In this document: in pieces, positions 18,065 to 27,664 of the stretch | Layout of the letters: each line of letters starts with the position of its first letter | Position numbering within the stretch: the first letter of the stretch is position 1 | Assembly (NCBI GenBank): GCA_049671305.1 | Contig: JBATUR010000039.1 | Coordinates: 62,001 to 126,000, forward strand | Origin: CADCTM01 sp049671305 | GTDB taxonomy: Bacteria; Cyanobacteriota; Cyanobacteriia; Cyanobacteriales; Coleofasciculaceae | DNA: 64,000 nucleotides | Reading direction: 5' to 3' | Translations under genes and position numbers: made by a program | The notes under the pieces: generated by a model | Database searches by the model: none | The model's input: only the letters and a program-made list of their open reading frames with translations | Told to the model about the DNA's origin: nothing

Positions 18065-18595
18065 ATGAGTTTCCAAAAAATCCTTGTAGCTATTGACAAT
18101 TCTCCCCTAAGTCCTGTTGCTTTTGAGGCAACTTTGAACTTAGCTCGCGCTAATCAGGCGCAAGTCAAGCTAATCCATTGTATTACGCCAGATTTGATTG
18201 CTGATCCGATGATGGGTTCTATGACTCTTGATGCTTCGGTGCCGCCGTCGCTGTTGATCAATGATTTGCAAACTCAACAAGTTTTAATTCAACAGCAAAC
18301 TGAGGAGGCACAGGGGCTTCTCACACAATACGCCCAAGCGGCAACCCAGCAGGGAGTCGTTATAGAATCGGAATGTTTAATTGGTGAAACTGGTCATCTA
18401 GTTTGTGAAATGGCACGAGATTGGCTTGCTGATTTGGTTGTAGTGGGGCGTCGTGGTCGTACAGGACTTGCTGAGGCGTTTTTGGGCAGCGTAAGTAATT
18501 ATGTGGTTCATCATGCCCCTTGTTCGGTGTTGGTGATTCAAGAAGTTGCTGCCTCAACCGATCATGCCCATGCTTCTAGTCAGCCGTTGGGTTAA
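18065..18595 (+). CDS. Universal stress protein (UspA family)
   Basis: A 176-residue single-domain Usp. It starts with the typical strand FQKILVAIDNSP and ends with the ATP-binding motif VVGRRGRTGLAEAFLGSVS followed by HAPCSVLVI. The presence of G-x2-G-x9-GS suggests the nucleotide-binding subclass. It lies 45 bp upstream of the DUF2232 membrane-protein gene in the same direction and may share its transcript. Confidence 0.92.
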   Translation: MSFQKILVAIDNSPLSPVAFEATLNLARANQAQVKLIHCITPDLIADPMMGSMTLDASVPPSLLINDLQTQQVLIQQQTEEAQGLLTQYAQAATQQGVVIESECLIGETGHLVCEMARDWLADLVVVGRRGRTGLAEAFLGSVSNYVVHHAPCSVLVIQEVAASTDHAHASSQPLG

Positions 18596-18640
18596 ATTGA
18601 AGATCTTTCTTAGCAATTTATCAACTCTGAATCAGCACTA

Positions 18641-19378
18641 ATGCAAGATGATGCCCCAGCTTCTAACCCCGATCCTTCCTCAAAATCAGAGTCAGATCTG
18701 ATTGGTGCGGAGGGTCAAGAATCACAATCTTTGACTTCCACTCAAAACGAAAAACTTAAGCCGCCTCCTTTAGCAATGGTGGAAACGGCTTTTTTGGCAA
18801 GTACTGCTAGCTTGCTTTGGCTGATTAATTATTATTTTCCTCTAGGTCCTTTGCTGAGGATGTTTTTTCCGCTCCCGATCGCTTTAGTTTATCTGCGTTG
18901 GGGTAGTCGTGCTTCTTGGATGTCGGCGCTGGTTTCGGGTTTGTTACTTTCGGTGTTAATGGGTCCGACTCGTAGTGTGCTTTTTGTGATGCCTTTTGGC
19001 TTTATGGGTGTGCAGTTGGGGGCAATGTGGAAACGTGGTACAAATTGGCTAGTTTCTATTAGTACGGGGACGCTACTGGGTACTATTGGCTTCTTTTTTC
19101 GCTTTTGGCTAGTCTCGATTTTGTTGGGCGAAGACCTCTGGATTTATGTGATGAATCAAATTACAGAGTTTGCTGAATGGGGATTTGTCAAGCTAGGTTT
19201 GCTTGCTCAACCAAGTTTTATTTTAATTCAATTGCTCGCCATTGCCATGATTATTGTTAATAATTTTGTTTATTTATTTGTGGTGCATTTGGTGGCTTTA
19301 TTAATGCTAGACCGCTTAGGTAACCCGATTCCTCGTCCGCCGAATTGGGTGCAAGTTTTGCTGGATTATGATGGCTAA
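18641..19378 (+). CDS. DUF2232-family membrane protein
   Basis: 245 residues: a polar, Ser-rich N-terminus of about 45 residues, then six or so transmembrane helices (including LLWLINYYFPLGPLLRMFFP and IVNNFVYLFVVHLVALLML). It resembles the DUF2232/YybS group of integral membrane proteins, which includes transporter-like components of unknown substrate. It is followed by a CobT-like gene in the same direction; whether they share a pathway is not shown by the sequence. Confidence 0.8.
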   Translation: MQDDAPASNPDPSSKSESDLIGAEGQESQSLTSTQNEKLKPPPLAMVETAFLASTASLLWLINYYFPLGPLLRMFFPLPIALVYLRWGSRASWMSALVSGLLLSVLMGPTRSVLFVMPFGFMGVQLGAMWKRGTNWLVSISTGTLLGTIGFFFRFWLVSILLGEDLWIYVMNQITEFAEWGFVKLGLLAQPSFILIQLLAIAMIIVNNFVYLFVVHLVALLMLDRLGNPIPRPPNWVQVLLDYDG

Positions 19379-19520
19379 TTCTCTTAGGTGAAGGAGGTAT
19401 AATTACAAACTTTGATCATCAATCTTTTATGAGAGTATTGCCTCCAGAAGTAAGCAAAAATCTTTCTTAAAGCAATGCATCTCGATAAACTTGATGCTTA
19501 AAGTCAAATTGTTCTAACTA

Positions 19521-20603
19521 ATGATTCAAGTTTATACAGAAATTGCTCAGGGGCAACGCTGGTTACAGAAATACCAAGGACAATCGCCCATATTAGCTTG
19601 TATTTTAGGCTTTACAGAGACGGGTTTAATTCCTGGGATTTCGGCGGCGGGTGCAACACCAAAGGATCGGGAGTATACTGCGATCGCTGATGCTGAATTT
19701 TTAGTTAATGGTGTCACTCCAAATCCTAAATATAAACTACCACCTCTGACAGCCGGCGCCTCACCTGTCTTCATTTCTCGTGCGGTTGTCGAGGCATTTA
19801 ACCTCCCCGTCTACCTTTTTAACGCTGGCTTACCTCATCCCCCGGCTGTTTCAGTAATCGACTTAGGTGGTATGCCTGCCAACTGTCTCTCAACGGCAAA
19901 CGCCCTGCCTTTAACTACGGTAAAACACTTATTTGAGCAAGGTTTAATCTGGGGAGAAAAACTAGCGACGGCGAATGGTTATGTGATAATCAGTGAGTGC
20001 GTGGTGGGGGGAACTACAACAGCATTAAGTGTGCTGACAGGTTTGGGTATTGCTGCTACGGGTAAGGTCAATAGTAGTCATCCTAGTTGCAATCATGCCC
20101 AAAAGTGGCAGGTAGTGCAGCAGGGTTTACAAAAAATTGAGGAAAATATTAAGCCTTTGGAATTAGTGGCAGCGGTGGGTGATCCCATGCAAGTTGTGGC
20201 GGCAGGCATGGCAATATCTGCCTCGCGACGAAGTGGGGTATTACTAGCGGGTGGTACGCAAATGTTGGCTGTTTATGCTTTGGCACAGGCGTTGGTGAAG
20301 CAGCACAACTTAGAATGGCAACCGACAGAAATAGTAGTTGGCACAACTCGCTGGGTGGCAGAAGATATGACGGGCGACACAGTAGGACTAGCAGAAGAGA
20401 TTGGCAGCGTTACGCTTTTAGCCAGCTTGTTGAGTTTTGCGACTTCTCGTTATCCTCAACTACAAGCTTATGAGCAAGGATATGTCAAAGAAGGCGTTGG
20501 GGCTGGTGGATGTGCGATCGCTGCCCATCTTTATCAAAACTGGAATCAAATACAATTACTAGAGGCGATTGAAGTCCTGATCGCACGCTACTGTTTAAGT
20601 TAA
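19521..20603 (+). CDS. CobT-like nicotinate-nucleotide phosphoribosyltransferase family protein
   Basis: 360 residues of the cyanobacterial/archaeal TIGR00303 group, related to CobT, which activates the lower ligand base of cobalamin from nicotinate mononucleotide. Glycine-rich segments GLTGLGIAATGK-like (around 165-180) and VLLAGGTQMLAVYALAQAL fit the family, and the C-terminus GVGAGGCAIAAHLY carries the usual small-residue loop. Its length is typical. No other cobalamin gene is adjacent, and the precise reaction in cyanobacteria is not established by context. Confidence 0.85.
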   Translation: MIQVYTEIAQGQRWLQKYQGQSPILACILGFTETGLIPGISAAGATPKDREYTAIADAEFLVNGVTPNPKYKLPPLTAGASPVFISRAVVEAFNLPVYLFNAGLPHPPAVSVIDLGGMPANCLSTANALPLTTVKHLFEQGLIWGEKLATANGYVIISECVVGGTTTALSVLTGLGIAATGKVNSSHPSCNHAQKWQVVQQGLQKIEENIKPLELVAAVGDPMQVVAAGMAISASRRSGVLLAGGTQMLAVYALAQALVKQHNLEWQPTEIVVGTTRWVAEDMTGDTVGLAEEIGSVTLLASLLSFATSRYPQLQAYEQGYVKEGVGAGGCAIAAHLYQNWNQIQLLEAIEVLIARYCLS

Positions 20604-20642
20604 GGCATCTGCGAAGGAAGTTAACTTGCGAGATAACGCCAT

Positions 20643-21017
20643 CTAAGAGTGGATTCTTCTCGATAGTAACTGTTCTTCTAGGGCGGCAATGCGATTGTAT
20701 GCTGCTGTTAGTTGGGCAGTCAGACGTTGCACTTGAACATCTGGAGATAAAGTTTTCTCACTGCTTTGATGATTTGACAAATCGTTGTTGTTGTCAACCA
20801 AAACATCTTTATGTTCCATGACTGAACCCATCAAACTAGGACTCTGATAGCTAAAAGGTTTGGCGTTTGTAGCTGATGCTGAGTTGTCGTTTTGCGATGA
20901 ATGAAGTCTGATTTCCGATAGAGATTCTGTTACTTTGTCACTAAGCCGGTCAATGACTTGGTAGAGGGCGTCTACTTTGTGGCTGAGGATGGTTATTTGC
21001 TTTTGAACAGTATCCAT
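20643..21017 (-). CDS. Small coiled-coil protein, hypothetical
   Basis: 124 residues with two heptad helices, MDTVQKQITILSHKVDALYQ at the N-terminus and VQRLTAQLTAAYNRIAALEE near the C-terminus, joined by a Ser/Asn-rich linker. It converges on the CobT-like gene. It is soluble and has no enzymatic motif. It may be a scaffold or multimerising protein. The function is unknown. Confidence 0.65.
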   Translation of the reverse strand: MDTVQKQITILSHKVDALYQVIDRLSDKVTESLSEIRLHSSQNDNSASATNAKPFSYQSPSLMGSVMEHKDVLVDNNNDLSNHQSSEKTLSPDVQVQRLTAQLTAAYNRIAALEEQLLSRRIHS

Positions 21018-21666
21018 ATGATTTTTATTCCCTTAACTTCCTTCCCTATATATGCTAGTCACCTTTTACACAAATCTACAATCAATGCTGATTCATTTAA
21101 CTATTTGAGATGTTGGTACGCCATCAAGCTTTGCCTAATTTTTCAAGACCAAATTGCCAAAGATTGACCTGGTAATGACTCTGCCGTTTTTGTCTTGGAT
21201 TTATTTTCTTTCAGGATATTGTTGATTATTTCATTTCTTTTCCTTCTTTAGGAAGAGATACTCATAGCCTCAGCAAAGAAGCTTAATAAATATTGCTCCG
21301 CCCTAAATCCTAAAAGCTCAGATTATGTCCTCATAGAGGAGTTTCTGAGAAGCCTAAACCTACTCGTACCAGAGGTGTCGGTATGTCACTCTTCTCTAAA
21401 ATTACTAAAATGAGATTATCCGACCAATCCGCTTATCTTAATTGTTTCCAGGCAAGAGCTGAAGCCAGGAAAACCTGGGAAATTAGGTTGATTTGCTGAT
21501 TTTTCTGTTGAGGAGGTCTAAATTGTCTAGGTAATTTTTCCTCTTATTCAATTATACAAACTAAAAAGTGCAGCTATTTGTCTTATAAAGCACAAAAATT
21601 ATGTTAATTTGTTGAGAATAAGTTAAATCATTATGGCAACAGCAAATATCACTCATTTTTGAGGCT
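21018..21666. other. Intergenic region upstream of the phycobilin lyase gene
   Basis: 649 bp without a supported gene. A 38-codon ATG frame at about 21382 has no ribosome site and no recognisable product. The promoter of the lyase gene should lie here. I see no riboswitch or RNA gene that I can name. Confidence 0.4.
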
Positions 21667-22305
21667 ATGCTTAATTTCTCAGACTTTTTTAAGGCTTGCA
21701 CAGGTATCTGGAAAACGGAAAGAATTTACCATTCAATGCTGCAAGGTGAAATCGAACGCTCTTATACTCAATATGAAGTGACACCTTTGGCAGATGAAGA
21801 AAAACAGCAGATGTTGTCAATGCCGTTGGGTGGACTGAAAATTGATAAGGCGTTGTTGCAATCAGAGGAAGCGGTTTGCCCAGGATTTGCGATCGCTTTT
21901 GAGACTGTTTCCGAAACCGGAGCACAAGTTTCCATGAGTCTGAAGGCGCTGTTTATCCCTGATGCTTATGCAATCGATGAAACAGCAAAGCCCTTGCCGC
22001 CACTGCCCTCAGCCGCTCAAATTTCCCCCACAGAGGAGTTAATTCAAGGCTTCTATCTGCGAGATGAAGGTTACTCGGAAGCTGGTGCAACAAAAAGCCG
22101 CTTTACCTATCTACCCAGCCGTCAGACGTTGGAAATGACGACTTATTATCGTAACTCAGTTGCTGTTGATCAGATGCGGATGGTTGCACCAAATCTGCGA
22201 GTACGAACAATTATCACCTACCAGCGTTCCAATGCCAATACCCCACCAACAATTATTGAGCTTGTCGGTTTTGGTGTTGAGCGACGAGAACCGTTAGAAA
22301 CTTAA
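21667..22305 (+). CDS. cpcS: CpcS/CpeS-type phycobiliprotein chromophore lyase
   Basis: 212 residues. The N-terminus FSDFFKACTGIWKTERIYH is the hallmark of the CpcS/CpeS lyases, which attach phycocyanobilin or phycoerythrobilin to a conserved cysteine of phycobiliprotein subunits as a lipocalin-like barrel. RMVAPNLRVRTIITYQR near the C-terminus fits the last strands. The subfamily (CpcS, CpcU, CpeS or CpeU), and hence the substrate, cannot be fixed here. A solute-binding-protein gene follows closely in the same direction, without an obvious functional link. Confidence 0.85.
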   Translation: MLNFSDFFKACTGIWKTERIYHSMLQGEIERSYTQYEVTPLADEEKQQMLSMPLGGLKIDKALLQSEEAVCPGFAIAFETVSETGAQVSMSLKALFIPDAYAIDETAKPLPPLPSAAQISPTEELIQGFYLRDEGYSEAGATKSRFTYLPSRQTLEMTTYYRNSVAVDQMRMVAPNLRVRTIITYQRSNANTPPTIIELVGFGVERREPLET

Positions 22306-22358
22306 AAGCTTCGCACTTGTTACGCTTTTTTATTCATTATTCCTTAAAATTATCAAGA

Positions 22359-23564
22359 ATGGATCGACGCGGGTTTTTAATCGGTACAGGAATAGCACTA
22401 GCCCAACTAGCAACAGGTTGTAGTAATAGCAATCGTGCAGCTTTGAGAATACGCTTACTCAAAGATTCAATTCCGCCTCAACTTGTGGGAGAATTTCAGC
22501 GGCAATTAAGTTCCCCTGTCGCCCTGAAGTTTGAACCAACCAAGCAAATTCAGGAGTTATTTAAAAATCTCCAAACCTGGAAGCAACAGGCACAAAAACA
22601 AGATGATTCTTTACCATTTTCTATTCCTTTTATTAATGAAAAACCCCCCTTAGTTGCAGATTTAATAACTTTAGGAGATTATTGGTTAGAAAAGGCAATT
22701 GCCTCGCAATTAATTCAACCGCTAGATTTAAGTCAGTTGAAAGGCTGGCAACAACTTCCCACACGCTGGCAGGAGTTAGTACAACGGGATGAAAAGGGAC
22801 AACTAAATAAGTCTGGACAAATTTGGGGCGCCCCCTATCGCTGGGGTACAACAGTAATTGTTTATAACCAAGATAAGTTTAAAAAGTTGGGTTGGAAACC
22901 TCAAGATTGGGCTGATTTGTGGCGTCCAGAATTACGGGGACGTATTTCTCTATTAGATCAGCCACGAGAAGTGATTGGACTTGTTTTAAAAAAGCTGGGA
23001 GAGTCTTACAATACAACTAATTTAAGTCAAGTATCAGACTTTAAAAAAGAGTTGTTGGCACTACATAAACAAGTCAAATTATATAGTTCTAATCGTTATT
23101 TGGAACCTCTACTTTTGGGCGATACTGATGTTGCGGTTGGTTGGTCTACTGATGTTTTGCCTCTAAGAACAAGCTATAGTCAAATTAAAGCAATTGTGCC
23201 TCAGTCTGGGACAGCTTTATGGGCAGATTTATGGGTACAACCTGCTACTACAAATTTTGGAGAAATGGCAGAAAGACAGGCTTTAATTAAGCAATGGATT
23301 GATTTTTGTTGGCAGACTAAACCATCTCGTGAGATTTCTTTATTTAGTAATGCTACATCTCCCATAATTACGGACGTTAATCGTGCTAATTTACCGGAAG
23401 ATCTGCGTAATAATCGCTTATTGTTACCTGAAACTTCAGTACTTGATAATAGTGAGTTTATCCAACCTCTATCTGAGTCGGTGCAGGCAGAATATCTTGC
23501 CTTGTGGAAAGAAGTACGATTAAGTAAGGTGGGAAAAGCTTCCTTTGAGTTTATTGTGCCTTAA
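22359..23564 (+). CDS. Periplasmic solute-binding lipoprotein (polyamine/iron type)
   Basis: About 401 residues from the ATG at 22359. MDRRGFLIGTGIALAQLATG then Cys forms a twin-arginine signal with a lipobox-like cysteine, so export by Tat and membrane anchoring are likely. The body resembles PotD-like extracellular binding proteins (GAPYRWGTTVIVYNQDKF; WKPQDWADLWRPELRGRISL). No permease or ATPase gene is adjacent, so its transporter must be elsewhere. Its 3' end overlaps the convergent SRPBCC gene by 14 bp. Confidence 0.88.
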   Translation: MDRRGFLIGTGIALAQLATGCSNSNRAALRIRLLKDSIPPQLVGEFQRQLSSPVALKFEPTKQIQELFKNLQTWKQQAQKQDDSLPFSIPFINEKPPLVADLITLGDYWLEKAIASQLIQPLDLSQLKGWQQLPTRWQELVQRDEKGQLNKSGQIWGAPYRWGTTVIVYNQDKFKKLGWKPQDWADLWRPELRGRISLLDQPREVIGLVLKKLGESYNTTNLSQVSDFKKELLALHKQVKLYSSNRYLEPLLLGDTDVAVGWSTDVLPLRTSYSQIKAIVPQSGTALWADLWVQPATTNFGEMAERQALIKQWIDFCWQTKPSREISLFSNATSPIITDVNRANLPEDLRNNRLLLPETSVLDNSEFIQPLSESVQAEYLALWKEVRLSKVGKASFEFIVP

Positions 23565-23994
23565 TATTCAGGGCATATTCTTTAAATCTTTCCATATCTG
23601 CCTGCAAAGAAGACTCAACGGCACGACTGACAAAAGGTGTATCTAATAACTGTCGTAAAAAGCCCGGTAAAGAATAACCAACAGTTAGTTTAACAACACT
23701 ACTGCCATGACGATCATAAAAGCGAACCGCGCCTCGATTTGGCAAACCATCAACAGATTCCCACTGAATAATTTGGTTTGGTACGATGTTGAGAATGCGG
23801 GAAAGCCAGGTAAAGTTTAAGCTGCCTGTTGCTAGTTTCCAGCGTGATAATTCTGGCTTATCTTCTAACACTTTCACCGACTCTATCCATTTCATCCAAC
23901 GCGGCATTTGTTCCAAGTCAGACCAGAGGCTCCATACTAAATCTATGGGAACATCTACTTCTACTTGTACACTATGTTCTAGCCAATCGCTCAT
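23551..23994 (-). CDS. SRPBCC-family (cyclase/dehydrase-like) protein
   Basis: 147 residues of the START/polyketide-cyclase fold: VQVEVDVPIDLVWSLWSDLE at the start, then WKLATGSLNFTWLSRI and a C-terminal helix. The fold binds a hydrophobic ligand in a helix-grip cavity. It lies 65 bp downstream of zds on the same strand. Such a neighbour of the carotenoid desaturase is a recurrent cyanobacterial arrangement, so a carotenoid- or lipid-binding role is plausible but unproven. Confidence 0.85.
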   Translation of the reverse strand: MSDWLEHSVQVEVDVPIDLVWSLWSDLEQMPRWMKWIESVKVLEDKPELSRWKLATGSLNFTWLSRILNIVPNQIIQWESVDGLPNRGAVRFYDRHGSSVVKLTVGYSLPGFLRQLLDTPFVSRAVESSLQADMERFKEYALNIKAQ

Positions 23995-24059
23995 AATAAT
24001 TAAAACTTAAAAATGGATATCCCCTAGACATAGCTAGGGGTTTAAAATCAGTAAGGAAA

Positions 24060-25523
24060 TCAACCGGTTGTTACAGGAGTTCTTTCCACAACATTCACAC
24101 TTTCCAAAATCGCTTTTGCTGCTTGACGCCCTGATAAAGTTGCTCCTTCCATACTATCGATGTAGTCTTGTTGGGTGTAGCTGCCTGCTAGGAAAAAGTT
24201 GACAATTGGTGTCTTTTGTGCAGGACGATAGGGGTCCATGCCTGGGGCTTCGCGGTAGAGTGATTGTGCCAGCTTGACTACACTGTACCAGGTCATGTTT
24301 AATTGGCGCGATGATGGGAAGAGTTCGTGAATTTGTTTGAGGACGTGTTGTGCGATCGCTTCGTTATTTTGTTTAATGAAAGGATCACCCGGAGTTAGTA
24401 CCATTTGCATCAAGGAACCCTCACCTTCACGATAGTAATCGCTGGGGCTGGTTATAGCCATATCGGCAAAGCAGGAAAAATCGGCATCAGGTGTATAAAG
24501 CAAATTATCAATACCTGCCGCTTTCTCTAGTTGCTGGCGCTTTTCGGCATCATGTAACTCTGTCACCCAACCATCAAAGCGCAATTGCACTGTTGCCACA
24601 GGTACCGCATCCAGCTTATAAATATTGTCAAATTCCGACCATTTGCGCCATGCTTGGGGTAGAAGTTTTTGCACTCCCGGCACATCACAAGCACAAACAT
24701 AGGCGTCGGCGGTGATGGTTTCTGTGGTTTCGCCGTTGGCAACAATTATGCCAGTAACTTTGGTTTCTTGATCACCGCTAAATAAGATTTCTCTAACGCG
24801 GCGTCTGGTGTAGATTTTTGTGCCACGTGCCTCTAAATAATTGATAATTGGTTTGTGAAGATATTCATTAGGTGAACCTTCCAGCATCCGCAATACCGAG
24901 GCTTCTGAACGGACGGCAAAAAACTGGAAAATTGTTAGCATACAACGGGCGCTGATGTTTTCCGTGTCGATGAAACCGAGGGCATAAGCGATCGGATTCC
25001 ACATCTTTTTTAGGCTACCATCGTTACCACCGTGACTTCTAAACCAGTCGGCAAAACTGATTTTATCTAAATCACGAATATTTTTCATCGCGCCCTCAAA
25101 GTCCACCAAACCGCGCACAATAGGGCTTGTACCCAATGCTAGGGAGTTTTGCAGCTTATCTTGTAAAGATAGTTGGGAAGTCGTGAAAAAGGCTTTTAAG
25201 CCGTTAAAGGGTGCACCGGTAATGAAGCGAAAATCTAATTCACCAACGCGGGCATCTTTGTTAATAAAAGTATGGGTATGCTGCTTGAGGCGTAAGCTTT
25301 CAAACGCCCCGACTTTTTTCATTAAGTCAAATAACTGGTAATAGCAGCCAAAAAAGACGTGTAAACCCATTTCTAGATGGTTGCCTTCGGCGTCTACCCA
25401 ACTGCCAACCTTACCACCGACAAAGGGACGAGATTCAAAAATTTCTACTTGATGTCCAGCATCAACTAATTCTACCGCCGTCGCCATTCCGGCTAGTCCT
25501 GCCCCAACGATTGCAACACGCAT
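24060..25523 (-). CDS. zds: Zeta-carotene desaturase
   Basis: A 487-residue FAD enzyme (also called CrtQ) that converts zeta-carotene through neurosporene to lycopene in plant-type carotenoid synthesis. The N-terminal dinucleotide motif VAIVGAGLAGMATAVEL and the family segments GGKVGSWVD, GLHVFFGCYYQLF and MWNPIAYALGF are all present. The C-terminal FAD motif region reads FFLAGSYTQQDYIDSMEGA. The gene is full length, with an ATG start and a downstream SRPBCC partner. Confidence 0.97.
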   Translation of the reverse strand: MRVAIVGAGLAGMATAVELVDAGHQVEIFESRPFVGGKVGSWVDAEGNHLEMGLHVFFGCYYQLFDLMKKVGAFESLRLKQHTHTFINKDARVGELDFRFITGAPFNGLKAFFTTSQLSLQDKLQNSLALGTSPIVRGLVDFEGAMKNIRDLDKISFADWFRSHGGNDGSLKKMWNPIAYALGFIDTENISARCMLTIFQFFAVRSEASVLRMLEGSPNEYLHKPIINYLEARGTKIYTRRRVREILFSGDQETKVTGIIVANGETTETITADAYVCACDVPGVQKLLPQAWRKWSEFDNIYKLDAVPVATVQLRFDGWVTELHDAEKRQQLEKAAGIDNLLYTPDADFSCFADMAITSPSDYYREGEGSLMQMVLTPGDPFIKQNNEAIAQHVLKQIHELFPSSRQLNMTWYSVVKLAQSLYREAPGMDPYRPAQKTPIVNFFLAGSYTQQDYIDSMEGATLSGRQAAKAILESVNVVERTPVTTG

Positions 25524-25627
25524 TCAGCCTTGTCCTGTTTGTGTTTCTTTACTTATCTTAAAATAAGATTTGGACAGAATGGCATCAATCTTGTCAAAAT
25601 TGCTAATTTGAGGGAAAGTGATTGGTA

Positions 25628-26278
25628 TTACAGGCTTGACGACACTTGTATACAAATTGCTTTGAGAACTTGCAACAATTGAACTGCACTGCTAGTGTCC
25701 ATCAAGTTAAGTAGGGGCATCTGTTGATAGGTTGGGGGTGTGCCTTGTCGCAGTAATACAAATCGATAATCTGTGCCGTTGGTTGCTAATCCCCAGACAT
25801 ACTGTTGATGCTTTAAGCTAGTGTGAGCATAAGTAAGTAGTTGTGGCAATCCTTCTAAAGAGTTAATTGAGCTATTTTTTGCTTCTATTACTAAAAGCCA
25901 AAAGGCAAGATCATTTACGGTTGGTTGTTCTTTATTAACTGCTAGGATATCAAATCTGCCTGTAATTTTGGTATCTTCGTCTTCAACAACAATTTCAGCA
26001 ATATCAAGTTCCAAGCTAATTTTAATTGGTGAACGGTAGAATCCCGCTAATCTTAGTAATGGTGCAATTACTAGTAGTTTAATTTGTCCTTCTAAGACTT
26101 TACCATCGATTAGATAGGCGCGGAAATCATCTTGAATTTGAGTTAATTCTTGTTGTTCAATTTCTGTTAAGGGTTCGAGTAATAACCAAGGCGTAAAGGA
26201 ACCATCAAATCGTTGTTGAAGATGCAAAAATTGATGAACTTGTCTTAGAGTAAGGTTTTTGGCATTAAGAATAGTCAT
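25628..26278 (-). CDS. PD-(D/E)XK nuclease-like protein (HsdR N-terminal type)
   Basis: 216 residues from the ATG; an upstream TTG would add 14. GRFDILAVN followed by WLLVIEAKNSSI gives the D...E-x-K core of the restriction-endonuclease fold, as in type I R-subunit N-terminal domains, but no helicase follows. Such solitary proteins are common in cyanobacteria and their role is unsettled. The ATG overlaps the stop of a short upstream frame (ATGA), which hints at coupled translation. Confidence 0.7.
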   Translation of the reverse strand: MTILNAKNLTLRQVHQFLHLQQRFDGSFTPWLLLEPLTEIEQQELTQIQDDFRAYLIDGKVLEGQIKLLVIAPLLRLAGFYRSPIKISLELDIAEIVVEDEDTKITGRFDILAVNKEQPTVNDLAFWLLVIEAKNSSINSLEGLPQLLTYAHTSLKHQQYVWGLATNGTDYRFVLLRQGTPPTYQQMPLLNLMDTSSAVQLLQVLKAICIQVSSSL

Positions 26279-26397
26279 AGTTGATTTGATAATATTACTG
26301 AGATGCAGTCCAGTTTCCAAGAGTGGTTCCTCGCTGTATATCTGATAACATCTTCTGAGATGTCCTTAACAGGTTCTAATTCTTGGAGAAAGGACAT
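26275..26397 (-). CDS. Short ORF overlapping the nuclease-like gene
   Basis: 40 codons from ATG to a TGA that shares bases with the next gene's ATG. The encoded peptide starts MSFLQELEPVKDISEDVIRY. There is no strong ribosome site. It may be a real small upstream gene, a leader frame or the worn tail of an older gene. I do not recognise it. Confidence 0.25.
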   Translation of the reverse strand: MSFLQELEPVKDISEDVIRYTARNHSWKLDCISVILSNQL

Positions 26398-26558
26398 GGT
26401 TGGCAGTGTTGGGATTATTTATATTATTCTACTCAATTTCGCTATAAGGATAAAGATTTAATTCTCTATTTATAGAGGTTCTCAAGTAAATAAGGCAATC
26501 GTAATTGTCAATTACTAAGCATAATTTATATTACTGAGAATAGCTAGATTCTTTTCCC

Positions 26559-27664
26559 TTATTTATCACGCATGGTAATTGAAAAACCGTCTCCCAATTT
26601 TACGATAGTCAAGTCATAACATTTCTTTTCAGAATCCGTTTCACAACAAAATTCTTGTTCCAGTAATTCTCCTGTCTCAACCACCTGCACGAACTTTTCA
26701 AACAATCCGGGAATGAGTCGATTTAGCAGTTTCTTTTGCACTGGCTGACTCGTAAGTTCTTCTCGTTTTTTCCCCAGTAATTTAGCGAAAATGGGATTTG
26801 CTAGTAAATAGCGAAAGTCCTCAATTTCTCCAGTGATTAAATCTCTGACGGCTTGCATAGCGGCAATTCCATCTTTTGAACTGTTCAACAAACTGGCAAG
26901 GAGGGCGCGAGATTGATAGAGGCTTTCTGCTGTCTGTTGATGTTGCTCGATTTCTTGTCGAAGTTGGTGTTTTTGTTGTTGGATTGTGAGTTGATTTTGA
27001 ATGCGGATGATTAATTCTTCAGGATGAAATGGTTTAGTGATGTAATCAAATCCTCCAACTTCAAAAGCTTTGACTTTCTCAACAACATCGTCTTCTGCAC
27101 TTAAAAAAATGACTGGTATTTCTGATGTTAATTGCTGAGATTTCAGAATTTTACAGACTTGATAACCATCCAAACTTGGCATTTTAATATCTAGTAAAAT
27201 AATATCGGGGGGGGTGAATTCTGGACACTTTGTAATGCCATTTTACTACTGCTAAAACTGCGAACTTTGTATCCTTGCTTGGTCAATATTTTTGTTAACA
27301 AAGCTAGGTTTTCTGCCTGATCATCAACAATTAAGATAGTTTCTTTGTGCTCTTCGTTTTGACAAGTTTGGCTTTCTGCAATTGTCTGAGGAATGTGAGT
27401 GAATGTGGTGCTGTGTTCTAATAGTAAACGACTAAAGTTATTCTTAGTAACTTTTTCTCCGAGTATGTCTGAAAGACGTTTCCATAACAGGGAAGCTAAA
27501 TCTTTAATATGCCCCACACTTAGGTATAAGCTTTCGGCAACGGCGTTGTAGGCTTCATTTAGCCAAGCCGCTTTTAAGATTTGTTTTTCTGGTAGGGTTA
27601 GTTGTTTTCCTGTTTGGGATTCAAGGGTGAATTCTACTAAGGAGAGTGCTTCTTCAAAGGTCAT
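26559..27664 (-). pseudogene. Response regulator with vMAP N-terminal and PAS-like C-terminal domains, frameshifted
   Basis: Two abutting frames together make one protein. Residues 1-80 (from 27664) are a vMAP-type N-terminal helix-turn-helix domain (LTLPEKQILKAAWL...AESLYLSVGHIKDL). A receiver starts with TILIVDDQAENLALL, and the frame then fails at a C8 run (plus strand G8, 27208-27216 region) after NSPPP. One added C restores DIILLDIKMPSLDGYQVC in the second frame. The rest holds the receiver's TKPFHPEEL, a coiled segment and a PAS-like domain ending SITMRDK. No output domain follows. It is either a phase-variable or inactivated gene or an assembly error in the homopolymer. Confidence 0.85.

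Noticed and set aside
21382..21498. 38-codon ORF upstream of the phycobilin lyase gene
   Set aside because: No ribosome site and no recognisable product. Probably chance.
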